A DNA stretch of 64,000 nt, from the NCBI GenBank assembly GCA_948099385.1, contig CANUEZ040000167.1:4935001-4999000 (forward strand). Reading direction: 5' to 3'. The notes beneath the pieces are model-generated. The model was not told the DNA's origin. It ran no database searches and saw only the letters and a program-made list of their open reading frames with translations. A program made the position numbers and the translations under genes. Positions within the stretch are counted from its first letter, which is position 1. Every line of letters starts with the position of its first letter. This document shows, in pieces, positions 1-10,111 of this stretch. The stretch comes from Fasciola hepatica (lineage: Eukaryota; Platyhelminthes; Trematoda; Plagiorchiida; Fasciolidae).

Positions 1-1371
1 AGAACTATGGAGGGATCAGCCTGATCGATGTGGCTGCAAAGATTTTCTGCATGCTGCCACTCAACCACTTCTCAGTTGCGGGAGACCGCCGCACTCGACC
101 GAACCAAGGGGATTTCCGCCGTGGTGGAGGTTTCGTGGACCAAATTTTCCCACTAGATCGAACACTAGAGCATCACTGCAAGCTTCAGCAGCCAACAGTA
201 GCTTGTTTCATCGACTTTCGGGTGGCTTTCGATTAAGTTAACCGAGAGTATCTCTGGACGATAATATAATCCGATGGGATGCCCGCTAGACTCACGAGGC
301 TTCTGAGAGGATTCTGTTCATCCACCAGGGCGCGAGTCCGTATGTATGGTGAAGAGTCATCCGAGTTCACACTCACTACTGGTGTCCGACAGGGCTGCCC
401 TCGTTCACCGATGCTGTTCAACTGCGCGATCAACTGGATAGTGAGACAGGCACTGACTGACTATCCTGGTATCCAACTGAGTCAGAGATGTACATCTCGG
501 ACTTAAAGTTCGCGGATGACATTGCTGTGCTAGCAGAGTCTCTCGTCACGCTTCAACCAGTCCTTATTCGAATCGATTTCTTCTGAAAGTCCATTGGGCT
601 AGAAATAAACACTACGAAAACCAAAAGTATATCAACTTGCCCAGAGCTATCAGCTCAACAGCTGTCCATCAATGACCAACTGATCGAATGCGTTCCATCA
701 TTCGAGTATCTAGGCTCTACGCTGCTTCCGAATGGTCGGGCGAAGGATGTGGTAATACTCCGGATAAAGAATACCAGGGGAACATTTCTCCAGCTGCGAC
801 GAGCGTTGTGGAACCGCAGTAAAATCAGCCGTCGGACCAAGGTGCGTATCTACCGTGGCGCTATCCGCCCGTACTCCACTACGGCTGCGAAACCTGACCA
901 TTAAGAGCCGAGGATACTAGAAAGGTAAACGTATTTGATTACTAGTGCCTGCGGCGTATCTCGAAAACAGATTAGCGTAACAGAGTATCCAGCGATGAAG
1001 TTAGTAAATGGCTCTACTAAGATGACGAACTGTCAGACTTCCTCCAATGTCGTCGACTGCGGTGGCTGGATCATGTCCTACGGCATCCCGAGACCGAACG
1101 AACCAAACAAACACCGTCCGGAACCCGGGCGCGAATGACGCTGCCACCTTGGTGGCCAGCACAAAGCTTGGATCAGCTCTGTTGAGAAGGATGTAGTGCA
1201 CCTAGGCTTACAGTCGGTCTGTGGTGCCTGACAATGGAAGAAAAAACTGGATCGCGATTTGCACCGACCTCGCTTCCAACCGCCGCGCATGGTCAGGTAT
1301 GATGCAAGATATTCATGGGGCCGAGTCATCCTATAGCACGAGATAGTCGCATAAAAGTAAAAGTAAGTACC
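1..1371 (+). mobile_element. Family A RTE-like retrotransposon copy (A1), 3' part, decayed
   Basis: Reverse-transcriptase half of an RTE-like non-LTR element, cut by the window edge. It opens in the RT fingers (NYGGISLID) and continues through ACFIDFRVAFD (motif A region) and TGVRQGCP (motif B). It ends with the same tail as the other family A copies, an AGTCGC-TAAAAGT-type sequence near 1,345-1,371. The reading frame is broken by several stops and shifts, for example a stop straight after the AFD of motif A at about 234-236. The YADD-type box near 500 survives only in a shifted frame. Best matched by the intact copy at 10,112-13,710. Non-functional. Confidence 0.85.
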
Positions 1372-2903
1372 TATCGTCCAATCACCACTTGCCTCGGAGA
1401 ACAGCTTACACCGAAGTCGGTGAGCAAGCGTACCAGGTCCCAACCATTTTAACCTGTTTTGGATTCAGCACGTGGTCCAAAAGTTGACCTCTGTTTCCCA
1501 ACATCCTACGTTTAACCTCAGCATTGCTGATAAGTTGTTTCCACCATATTCGGGCAACGCTAAGAAGATATCGGTGCTCGAACACCGACAGTCTTCGCCC
1601 ATGTTCTACCCTTAACGGCCACGTTTTTCAGCCGTATAAAAGAGCGGACCTAACCACCTCAGTGCACGCTCTACTCTCAACAGACAACCGGATATGAAGC
1701 CGGCGCCACAGATGACCGGAATCAACAAGAACCAAACGCGCCCCCTGTATAGATGATGTCATTTCATCCCTTAACTGTCCACCTGGTGAGATGCAACTTG
1801 ACAGGTCATAGAACTTATGTACTTCAGCTAGAGCTTCCCCTGCCAAGGAGAGGTTTGATGTAGCGCCAACCCAATCCTACAGCAGCTTTTTACACTTTGA
1901 AGGTGCACAATGCATCTTAAACATTGCTACGCTGTTATTTAGACTATCCGAGAAAGCTTGCAACTTACTTGGATCTTCAATCAGAATAACAGAATCGTCC
2001 GCGTATTCCAAGTCAGACAGTTTACAGCCTGAGCAAAGATCGATGCCACTAATGTCACACGAGGATAGGGCTATCTCAAGAATCAGTTCAGTTACAAAAT
2101 GGAAGAGGAAAGGCGAAAGAGGACAACCCTGACGAACACGACTTTCTGTGTTGAACTCGGGTGAAAGATCGCCGTACGCATGAACTGGGCTTCGGTTGTT
2201 CGCATGCAAGCATTGGGAAAGACAAATGAACTTCTCTGGCACATCTTACAATGAGAGGCAGCGCCAGAGAACCGTGTGGTCAACTGAATCGAATGCCGCT
2301 TTCATATCAAGAAAGACAGAGATTGTGTCTTTACTCTAGGATTTTGTCAAACAGCTAAGATGTGGTCGACACGACCCCTATGGGATCTGAAACCGGTTTG
2401 ATTCTCACGCGCACACATTTCGCGGGCGCTGGTAGAGAACAGGCCTGATTAGCAGTGTGGACGCGACACTTACCAGTTTAATTTCTCTGTGGTTTGCACA
2501 AGAAGACTTGTCACTTACTTGGAAATCGGCCCAGTCAGCGGTTCACACCGTTCTGTGGGAATCTGTTCACTATCCCAAACTACTTCGAAGAGTTTTGTTA
2601 ACTCTGAAGTCAAAGCTTCGCCTTCATCCTTGGAAAAAGATAGAGACAACCCATCGAGTCCAGCGGTTTTGTACTTTTTCAACTAATCTATCTCCGGCCT
2701 AACCTCCATTTCTGACGGGGGAGTGATATCTACCTGCATCGTTTCTATGGCAGGAATATTAAGTGGGTCCACTGAATAAGTGGGCCAACCGAATTGTTCC
2801 CTAAAGTGCCCAGCCGAACGATCCAGACGACGTCCCTGAGAGTGTCAGTGAGCCGTCGGATCCCTTGATTAACTCACTTACCCCGAGCTTCCATGGACAG
2901 GTG
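1372..2903 (-). mobile_element. Family B RTE-like retrotransposon copy (B1), partial, decayed
   Basis: Antisense RT region of a second RTE-like family. The longest open stretch is 1,877-2,242 (minus, 121 residues). It carries RVRQGCPLSPFLF (motif B) and LEYADD (motif C), so the catalytic box itself is intact. Just upstream in the reading sense a TAA stop (plus strand about 2,245-2,248) interrupts the frame, and the motif A region has a deletion. Both defects are shared with the copies at 25,979-29,300 and 59,380-61,530. Both ends abut family A copies, which suggests A elements inserted into or beside it. Confidence 0.85.
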
Positions 2904-3280
2904 CCTCCACAGACGAGGCCCAAAGGGCTCTCACCAGGATGTGGTCGAGTTGGTGTGCAGTGTAACCATCATTGAAGTACCATGTGAGTAGGTGCTTCTT
3001 GGGGTGTTGAAATCGAGTTCTGCAGACAACCATTCTGTTGATGTCGGCTAAACCAATCAGTCGGCCACCGTTCTCGCAGCGTTGACCAAGGCCGAATCTC
3101 TCGAGAATATGGCGAGTAGACTCGTCGGCCTTACCTGTGCGAGCGTTCCAATCTCCTGCGATGAAAAGTACATCGCGCCTCGAAACCCGGTTGATTACCT
3201 CCTGCAAATAAGTGTAGAATTCGTCTTTGGTTTCGTCATCAGCTGAATTGGTTGGAGCATAGATCGCGATCACCGTCAAG
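2904..3280 (-). mobile_element. Inverted 5' segment of family A copy A2 (endonuclease part)
   Basis: Minus-strand stretch of the family A apurinic-like endonuclease domain. Translation shows VIAIYAPTNSADDETKDEF and FIAGDWNARTG, matching residues of the intact copy at about 11,040-11,400. It abuts the plus-strand RT half of the same family at 3,278-3,280. The three bases AAG at the junction could belong to either side. The head-to-head arrangement is what twin priming yields during target-primed reverse transcription. Confidence 0.85.
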
Positions 3281-4613
3281 ATCTTTGGTGCGTTGTTACT
3301 AACCCGTTTCTCCGAGGCAAGAGACCAGCGCACTCGCCCGAACCAAGGGGGTTTCCGCCGTGGCAGAGGCTGTGTGGATCAAATCTTCACATTGCGCCGA
3401 ATACTGGAGCACCGCTATAAGTTTCAGCAGCCGACGGTAGCTTGTTTCATCGACTTCCGGGCAGCTTTTGATTCGATGAACTGCGAGTCTCTTTGGACCA
3501 TAATCCAATCCGATGGAATGCCCGATAAGCTTTTAAGGCTGTTAAGGGGATATTACTCTACAATCGGTGCTAGGGTTCGTATGTACGGTGAAGAGTCCCG
3601 CGAGTTCACACTCACTACCGGAGTTAGGCAGGGCTGTCCCCTCTCACCGGTGTTGTTCAACTACGCCATCGATTGGACAATGCGACTGGCATTACACAAC
3701 TACCCTGGCGTTCAGCTTAGCCAGGAAATATACATCTCGGACCCGGAGTTCGCGGTTGATGTCGTGCTTGGAGACTCCCCCGTTACGCTACAACCAATCC
3801 TCGACCGAATCAATTCCTTCGCGAGGTCCATCGGACTTGAAGTAAACTCGACCAAAACAAAAGCTTTCACAACCCATCTGGGCTCGACAATTCAACAACT
3901 GTCGATCAATGACCAACCAGTCGAATACGTCCCTTCATTCAAATACCTAGGCTCAACTCTGCTTCCGAACGGCCAGGCAAAAGATGAAGTGGTATTACAG
4001 ATCGACAGCGCCAGGAGAGCCTTTATTCAGCTAAGACGAACGCTGTGGACTCACAGTGTAATAAGCTTAAGAACCAAAGTTCGTGTTTACCGTGCTGCCA
4101 TCCGGCCCGTAGTCACCCATGGCTGCGAAACCTGGCCACTACGAGCTGAGGATACCAGAAGGCTGGAGATTTTCGACCACTGGTGCCTGCGGCAAGTCTT
4201 CAAAGTCAAGTGGCGCGACAGGGTGTCCAACGACGAGGTAAGGAGACGGTGCTCTGATATCGATGCTCTCCCCGTCCTCCTCCAACGTCGACGGCTTCAG
4301 TGGTTCGGCCGTACGCTTCGGCGACCCGAGTCAGAGATAACCAAGCAAACACTCTGCTTCACTCCCTGCCCTGGTTGGCGTTGTCGCCTTGGTGGGCAGC
4401 TCAAAACGTGGACCAGTACAATCGAGAAAGACGTAGAGCTTCTAGGCCTTCGGTCAGCCTATGGAGCCCAGCGGTGGAAAAAGGACTAGATGAGGATCTG
4501 TACGGAGCTCGCCTCCGACCGCCGCGCGTGGTCAGCAATGGTCCGTGATATCCATTGAGCCGACTTATCCTCTCGCAGGAGATAGTCGCGTAAAAGTAAA
4601 AAGTAAGTAAGTA
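3281..4613 (+). mobile_element. Family A copy A2, reverse-transcriptase half
   Basis: Plus-strand RT and C-terminal part of a family A element. An open frame runs 3,293-4,489, entered at the RT fingers. It shows NQGGFRRGRGCVDQIF, ACFIDFRAAFDSMN, TGVRQGCPLSP and the C-terminal GCETWPLRAEDTRRLE. The catalytic box is damaged: FADD of the intact copy reads FAVD here, followed by loss of one codon, so the enzyme would be dead even though the frame is open. Unlike the 10-13.7 kb copy it keeps tryptophan in CPGWRC, but it stops early at 4,487-4,489 (KKD, then TAG). It ends in a TAAAAGT-rich tail near 4,613. Confidence 0.88.
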
Positions 4614-4981
4614 CGATACCACAGTTCCCAATGTTCTTCCTTAGGGTTGCAAAACCCGGCTCTTCCACAATGAAGATGCTCGGCGGCTTTCTGTATCCGA
4701 AATCCGATGTCTCAGAAGCATTGCTCGTGTGCGGTGGGAGCGTCGGGCAATCAATGATGAAGTACGTCGTCATCTGTTCGGCGCTGGAAGTCGCCCTCTG
4801 ATCAAGATAATCACCCTACACTGCCTCTGATAGCTCGGGCGTTTTGCGTGTGCCTGCCTCCCGTTTACCTCTTCGTGCTCTTTTTCACATGTTAGACAAG
4901 GCTGAGAGAAGCGACGTGGTTGTCAGGGTACGACTTGGCGCAGGGATATGGAAAGGTTAACTTCGGCTTTGACTTCGGTTG
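4614..4981 (+). mobile_element. Family C RTE-like fragment, C-terminal region
   Basis: Translation from about 4,645 reads GCKTRLFHNEDARRLSVSEI and continues RCLRSIARVRWERRAINDEV. This is the post-RT region that RTE-type elements carry (GCETW...EDxRRL...FDHRCLR). The frame then breaks, with remnants such as RVPASRLPLRALF near 4,850. No RT catalytic motifs are present, so it is a short 3' relic. Confidence 0.75.
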
Positions 4982-5455
4982 ATGCTTCCGGCCTTCCTGT
5001 GCATTTTCCCATTTCCCGTTGCCATATCATCTAATGACGTCCACGTGGTTTCTTCCACTCCCTAAGAAAAACGGAAAACAGGACACGGGACAGTAGGCGT
5101 GTGTTCGCCATACATAACACGTACCCCAACCAACGAAGTTTACTTAAATGGATAAGCCGTGATAGAACGTTCTCTGAATTAGTACCCAATACTCGATTTC
5201 TGACCCCAGTATTGCTCACTCGATCATTCCACCCAATCTTAGTGATAACACCCAGACATCGGTGGTCGAAAACCTCAAGACGACGAATATCTTCCTCACG
5301 CAGACCCCAAGTCTCACAACTACACAACAGAACTGGACGCACCGCTGCACAGTACACACGACCTTTCAACTTCAGCGAAATATCAGGTCGGCGCCACAAG
5401 TACTTCAGTCCAGTGTACGCCGCTCGAGCTTTGGATATGCACGTGCTCACTTCTC
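4982..5455 (-). mobile_element. Family D RTE-like fragment (D1), C-terminal region
   Basis: A minus-strand open stretch at 5,031-5,450 encodes ISKARAAYTGLKYLWRR, then GRVYCAAVRPVLLCSCETWG and RRLEVFDHRCLG, the C-terminal region of an RTE-like polyprotein. It matches the family D copies at 9,600-10,111 and 13,711-14,930. It lacks endonuclease and RT catalytic motifs and is a 3' relic. Confidence 0.8.
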
Positions 5456-5734
5456 CTGCCGTGCCTCCAACATCACGACACTTTAGAGGCTTGAAATCAA
5501 GGTTGATGCGAACGCCACAGCGTTAACAGAGAAAAGTGGAAGGGAGAAGTTACACAAAGGTGCGAGAGAAGGGTAATGAATATAAGAAACACGGATGTTT
5601 TTGTGTCTTCGTCATACACGTTTTGATGTTATTTTGTGTTTACGCGAAATGAAAGTACAACAGATGTGCTGTACAGCATTCACACCACTGATTTCTATTC
5701 TGAACTGTGTTCTTCAACGTCTTTAACCAACCGG

Positions 5735-5935
5735 TAGAGATCGAGTGGCTTAGAGCGTTTGATTACCACTTCGGAGTTCGGAGGTCCGAGGTTCGAACCC
5801 TTGCCACCACCGGCCACTTACAGGATTACCCACTCCAAGTCTCGGTATATTATCCGGTTATCCCCAATTGTGCGATGGGCCTTCTACGGGACTTATGCAC
5901 AAGCATGTAATAAGAAATCCCTTGGGTCCCAACCA
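5735..5935 (+). mobile_element. tRNA-derived SINE S2, copy 1
   Basis: The head is tRNA-like, with a box A-like GTGGCTTAGAGCG near 5,746 and a box B GGTTCGAACCC near 5,792 (internal RNA polymerase III promoter). The tail TTATGCACAAGCATGTAATAA closes near 5,915. The same head and tail recur in antisense at 58,060-58,335, and the tail half recurs at 46,170-46,400. Non-coding and dependent on a partner LINE for movement. Confidence 0.75.
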
Positions 5936-6194
5936 GGAAGCCGGGAAGTACCAACCGAAACCGGTTCCGGCGTATATCCCAGCCTTGAGAGCCCGTTACA
6001 CTGTTAGGGACAGGCGGCCAACTGAACGAAATATTATCTCTGGTTCATGCATGGCAACGAACCGGGCGACAACGGACTGCTGTCTACCATCAATGACACC
6101 ACGCACCTCACCTTTATTCAAAGATAATTGAATCCGTTTTCATGTGAACAATCAAAAATTGTGAGTAATAAGGTTCCAGTTCTGGTTTCAGTGG

Positions 6195-6440
6195 ACGAAG
6201 CAATATACTCATCAGAGGGAGAATACATCGACGTGGTGGGATGGATTACATGCCCCCAGGACCCAAAGAGCTATGCAGGGCAGTTTCCTCAAGTCGGAGA
6301 TGCAATCATGCCTGACAGACCAATGAACAAAGGTGAGACAAATTTCTGTCTTACTGGACCCATTAATAGGCAGCGTCTGATTTTGTGCTGTCAACCATTG
6401 TGCCCTTGGGGAGAACATTCCAGCGAATAAACACGAAGAG
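6195..6440 (-). repeat. Unclassified interspersed repeat N, copy 1
   Basis: The antisense of this stretch resembles plus strand 29,590-29,785; both include GTCAGGCATGATT followed by ATCTCCG and a shared region ending near CACCACGTC. A 100-codon plus-strand ORF (6,128-6,430) crosses it, but the cross-copy similarity looks like repeat rather than protein conservation. Possibly the 5' untranslated region of one of the retroelements. Confidence 0.5.
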
Positions 6441-6780
6441 AAGTTTGCCGGTCAAAACCCTCCCTTGGAGTGACGGAGAAATGGATTACCTTGTGATTCT
6501 CTGCTCTAGAATGTTATAGCACTTCACTGGGCGGCTCCCAACCCGAAGGAGGCTGCTCCACTCACGCTGCTTTTGCTAATTTGGGTGCGTGGTTCTAAGA
6601 ACTAAATATGAAAAGCCGATAGATATTTCAAGCAGCAGCTGATACAACAAAAACCGAACAATCAATTTTCATGTGACGAACCAGAAAAATTTCCTTCACG
6701 CGTGTGTCACCTACGTTCCCCAATTGAATTAGCGCCCCACTGACTTTCAGGTCTGGTTTTTGAGTCAAACACTTATTATA
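6441..6780. other. Unassigned interval
   Basis: No credible ORF, splice-linked exon or match to other copies in the window was seen here. It lies just upstream of the family E relic and may be its diverged 5' flank. Confidence 0.4.
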
Positions 6781-8560
6781 GTTTTCAAAGGAAAGCCTCT
6801 TCAGTGCAGGCAGCCACGAAGTATGATGCTCCCAGATATCTCGCGTGATCCCTGGGGAAACATTTCTTTCTGCCCTTCATCCACTACGCTCAGTTCTAAA
6901 TGAATTGGGCAATCACCGTGTGATTCTAGAAATGGACTCTTCATTCATGCACGATCCATACGATTCAGATGAGATTGCATCTGTGAATGCAAGAAACCCT
7001 AAATTATTGTTAACGATAAGTTATGTCTCACAATAAGAATAAAAACATGAAGACTGATACAATCAAACGTTTGATTCTCAGATCTAAGTACTCTCATTTG
7101 ACTGCCTCCAACGTTTGATAATTGCACCAAACGGGGAAGCAAGCTGTTTTAACTGGGATTTTTGGAGCCTTTAAAATTGATGTGCTGCCTTCGAAACACG
7201 AGCACAAGGCTCTAGCTCAATGATTACACTCCCCCCCCCACGAGACACAGATCGTGCTTCCCGTTACACCCTTCGCGTATCGGGTAACTCTGTGTCTAAT
7301 GCTCGTGGTAAAGCTAGCGTCGGTATTTCTCGGTGCATAAAGGCCGAATGTTCCTTGTTAGACTAGGTCCCAGTCACCAGCCGTTTGTTTGTAGTGCGGT
7401 TGAACGATTCTGTGCAAGGCAACATCAGCAGACCAGCGCATGGATACTTGTCCGTCGCCTCTGCCAGCTAGTCCACAGCGAACGCCCAACGGACGTAATC
7501 ATTGTTGCTGGCGATTTCAACACCCAAGTTGTTAGTTTGAGCGAGAAGGAAAGACTCACAGAAGGCTTATTTCCTATTGCAAATGATCTAACCGATAATC
7601 ACGATGAGCTCATTCAACTGTGTTCTGACCACAGACTGCTCCTGCCAAATTTTCGTCACAAAAAACGGTTGCTCTTGAGCTTTCAAAGCATTGTACTCAG
7701 ATTGACCATATTACTGTGCGTTGCTACGGACAAAGATCGATTCGAGACTGTCACTAATTCTGACTCACGTCTGTGGGCTCTGATCGTCGTTGTCCGGACT
7801 TGTTTTGGCCTAAGTTTTAACATTAGTCGAACCAACGCCAAATCCAACCGTCTCCCAAACGATAACCGTGGGTCTTCTTAAACAGTCATTCATCTACTGA
7901 AACGTTGCGCGGTTTTTCATCCAACGTCTCAGAGTTCAGTTACCGGTCATCCCTGATAGTACAGGGGACTTAAGGGCTATGGGGTGTGTACCGGTTCCAC
8001 TGCATTCATGCAAAAGTATGTATTACTAATTAGAAAAATTCACTAGATCAGATGCCCAGCCTCCATGTAGATGATGCACCCAGATCAAGAAGACTGTGTT
8101 TTCGGCTGTTATTGCTGTCCAATTCCAAGAGCTAGGCGCACAGACAAGACAAATATCTGTATCCCCAGATGAGCTGTTAGATGCATACCGATCAGTTCTT
8201 CCGGATGTCAGATATAAGATGCCTTAGAAGCCAACCGGTTTGGGACCTGAGAAACAGCCATGAGCAGTGATGGGTTACAATACGTAAGAACATTTAAAAA
8301 TTTTCGGTGATCTGCAACAGCAACAGCCTTTTCCGCCTGATCGGAAATACCGGTTCGTGAATACCCGGTGTTTAGCAAACTGATCAAGAGGGGGAATGGC
8401 TCATTTATTCAAATTCAAAAGTGTTGTCCAGAACGTTAGGTGAAGCATTTCGGACAATAGCTCGGCTGGCCTCCATGTACAACAGGAGTACTGAATAGCA
8501 CTGTGGAATCTGTTGGCCACAGCGTGCATCACAGATAAACTACGTAACTGCCACTGAAGG
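6781..8560 (+). mobile_element. Family E RTE-like copy (E1), 5' half, heavily decayed
   Basis: The start (GCAGGCAGCCACGAAGTATG near 6,808) matches the 5' region of the family E copy at 33,085. Downstream, 7,333-7,881 encodes an endonuclease fragment with VIIVAGDFNTQV, then ELIQLCSDHRLLLPNF, in line with the VIAADLNAQV and LIQLCSEYRSFLSNF of family B. The linker before the RT (8,040-8,560) is recognisable only by nucleotide similarity to 34,200-34,650. No RT core is left. The copy is older than the A and B copies, judging by divergence. Confidence 0.7.
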
Positions 8561-9599
8561 CTCCCGTGCGCTTGAAGGGATTAAAAACCGTTGGTTACGT
8601 GGGTGACAAAAAGAAAACCACTGTCGTGCTTCTAATTTATTGGGAATTTACATCTCCCTTCACTCTGAGTCTCAGGATTTTGGTCGCTGCTTATCCTTGA
8701 TACTGCAGTCGGCCTTACCTACTGCACTCGAACGCAAACGTGGAGTAAAAGATCGAGTGTCGATGTAAACGAACCGTGAATCTGATAATACACCCATTTA
8801 CGTAACACCTGTCCCTCTCAACTTTTAATTCGTATGGCTATCTCCTGCTAGGAGTTAAGTTGGCTTCATAGATAGCGCGGATTGTTGTTGACCATGTACT
8901 ACGGTTGTGTATGTTGGGGAAATACCTTTCCCCACAAACCGATGCCAAGAAATTTGAATTCTCGGTCAATTTTTTTTACCTGTCTTGCGTCTTTTTGGAG
9001 GTATATGATATTGTATTGAAGGGGCTGACGCGGTGTGACTGCAAACGCGTTTACCCCAAAAGCGATTGATCATACTGTTATACGGAAGGACCGTACGTGC
9101 GTCTGGGTGCGGCAGTAGAGTCAGCTGATTGCGAGTCGATAGGCATACGAGACAAACGAGAGTGGACGGTACAGCCCGGCTGATGAGAAGTTCACATCTG
9201 TAAACGTCCGGACCGAGGCGTAGAAATTAATAGAAGCTCTACAATATTAACTTTGAACTTGAATGACATGCGGTTGTACGCTTTACAAAAACTGTAATTC
9301 ACCTTCACCGAAGCGTGCTATATTGTTTCAATCTTCAGGGTCACAAAAAATTGTATTTAAGAAGCGGAGTTGCAATGTACAATCGCCTTTGGTCCAGCAC
9401 CAAGTACATCATCATCATCATCGTACAGCGTTAAACAGTAGGGCAAGCCCCACTGACCACTGCCTTTCTCACCATGTTGCACGTTGAATTAAAAAGTATG
9501 AATATACAAGATGGACAGGGACTGGACCTATATGGGTGGGAAAAGAAAAGAATGCCCTAGTAGCCAACACACGGAATACGCAGTCTAACCGTACAAACG
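8561..9599. other. Unassigned interval
   Basis: No recognisable gene, RT fragment or tRNA-like sequence. The only notable feature is a short (CAT)n stretch near 9,407-9,423. ORFs are short and overlap on both strands. Confidence 0.4.
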
Positions 9600-10111
9600 T
9601 ACACCGATCAAACATTCTGATTCGATAGAAAGTGACAACACGATCTCCACTGTTCGCGGTTCGCAGCCATATCCTTCAGTGTCTCCAGTCAACTGGTAGA
9701 CGATCTTTTGGACCCCAACCACGAAGACGTGAAGCACCTACTTTTCCTAAGTCTGCTGTACATTTTCTCATTCCTCGCTGCCACGTCATCTGTTGTCCTC
9801 CATGTGGTCTCTTCCACTCCCTAGGAGGGGCGGAGAATAGGACACGGTACGGTAGACGTGTGTTTGCCATACGTAACACGTGTCCCAACCAACGAAGTCT
9901 ACTAAGTTGGACACGCTGTGACAGAACGTTCTCTGAATTAGTACCCAATACTCGATTTCTCACCTCATCGTTGCTTACTCGGCTATTCCACCCAATCCTA
10001 GCGATACTACGTAAACATCGATGGTCGAAAACCTCAAGACGACGAATATCTTCAGCACGCAAACTCCAAGTTTCGCAACCATACAACAAAACTGAACGCA
10101 CAGTGGCACAG
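9600..10111 (-). mobile_element. Family D RTE-like element (D2), 3' part, split by a family A insertion
   Basis: The minus strand encodes the C-terminal portion ATVRSVLLYGCETWSLRAED, RRLEVFDHRCLRSIARIGW and a terminal RLRGWGPKDRL. The sequence stops at ...GGCACAG (10,111) and resumes at CAGTATACACG (13,711), where the minus strand reads LKGRVYC. Bridging the family A insertion restores GRVYC-ATVRSVLLYG, so the two D pieces are one element interrupted by A3. Confidence 0.85.

Noticed and set aside
6128..6430. 100-codon ORF as a possible host gene
   Set aside because: Most of it lies in a repeat shared with 29,590-29,785, with similarity at nucleotide level and in the opposite frame.
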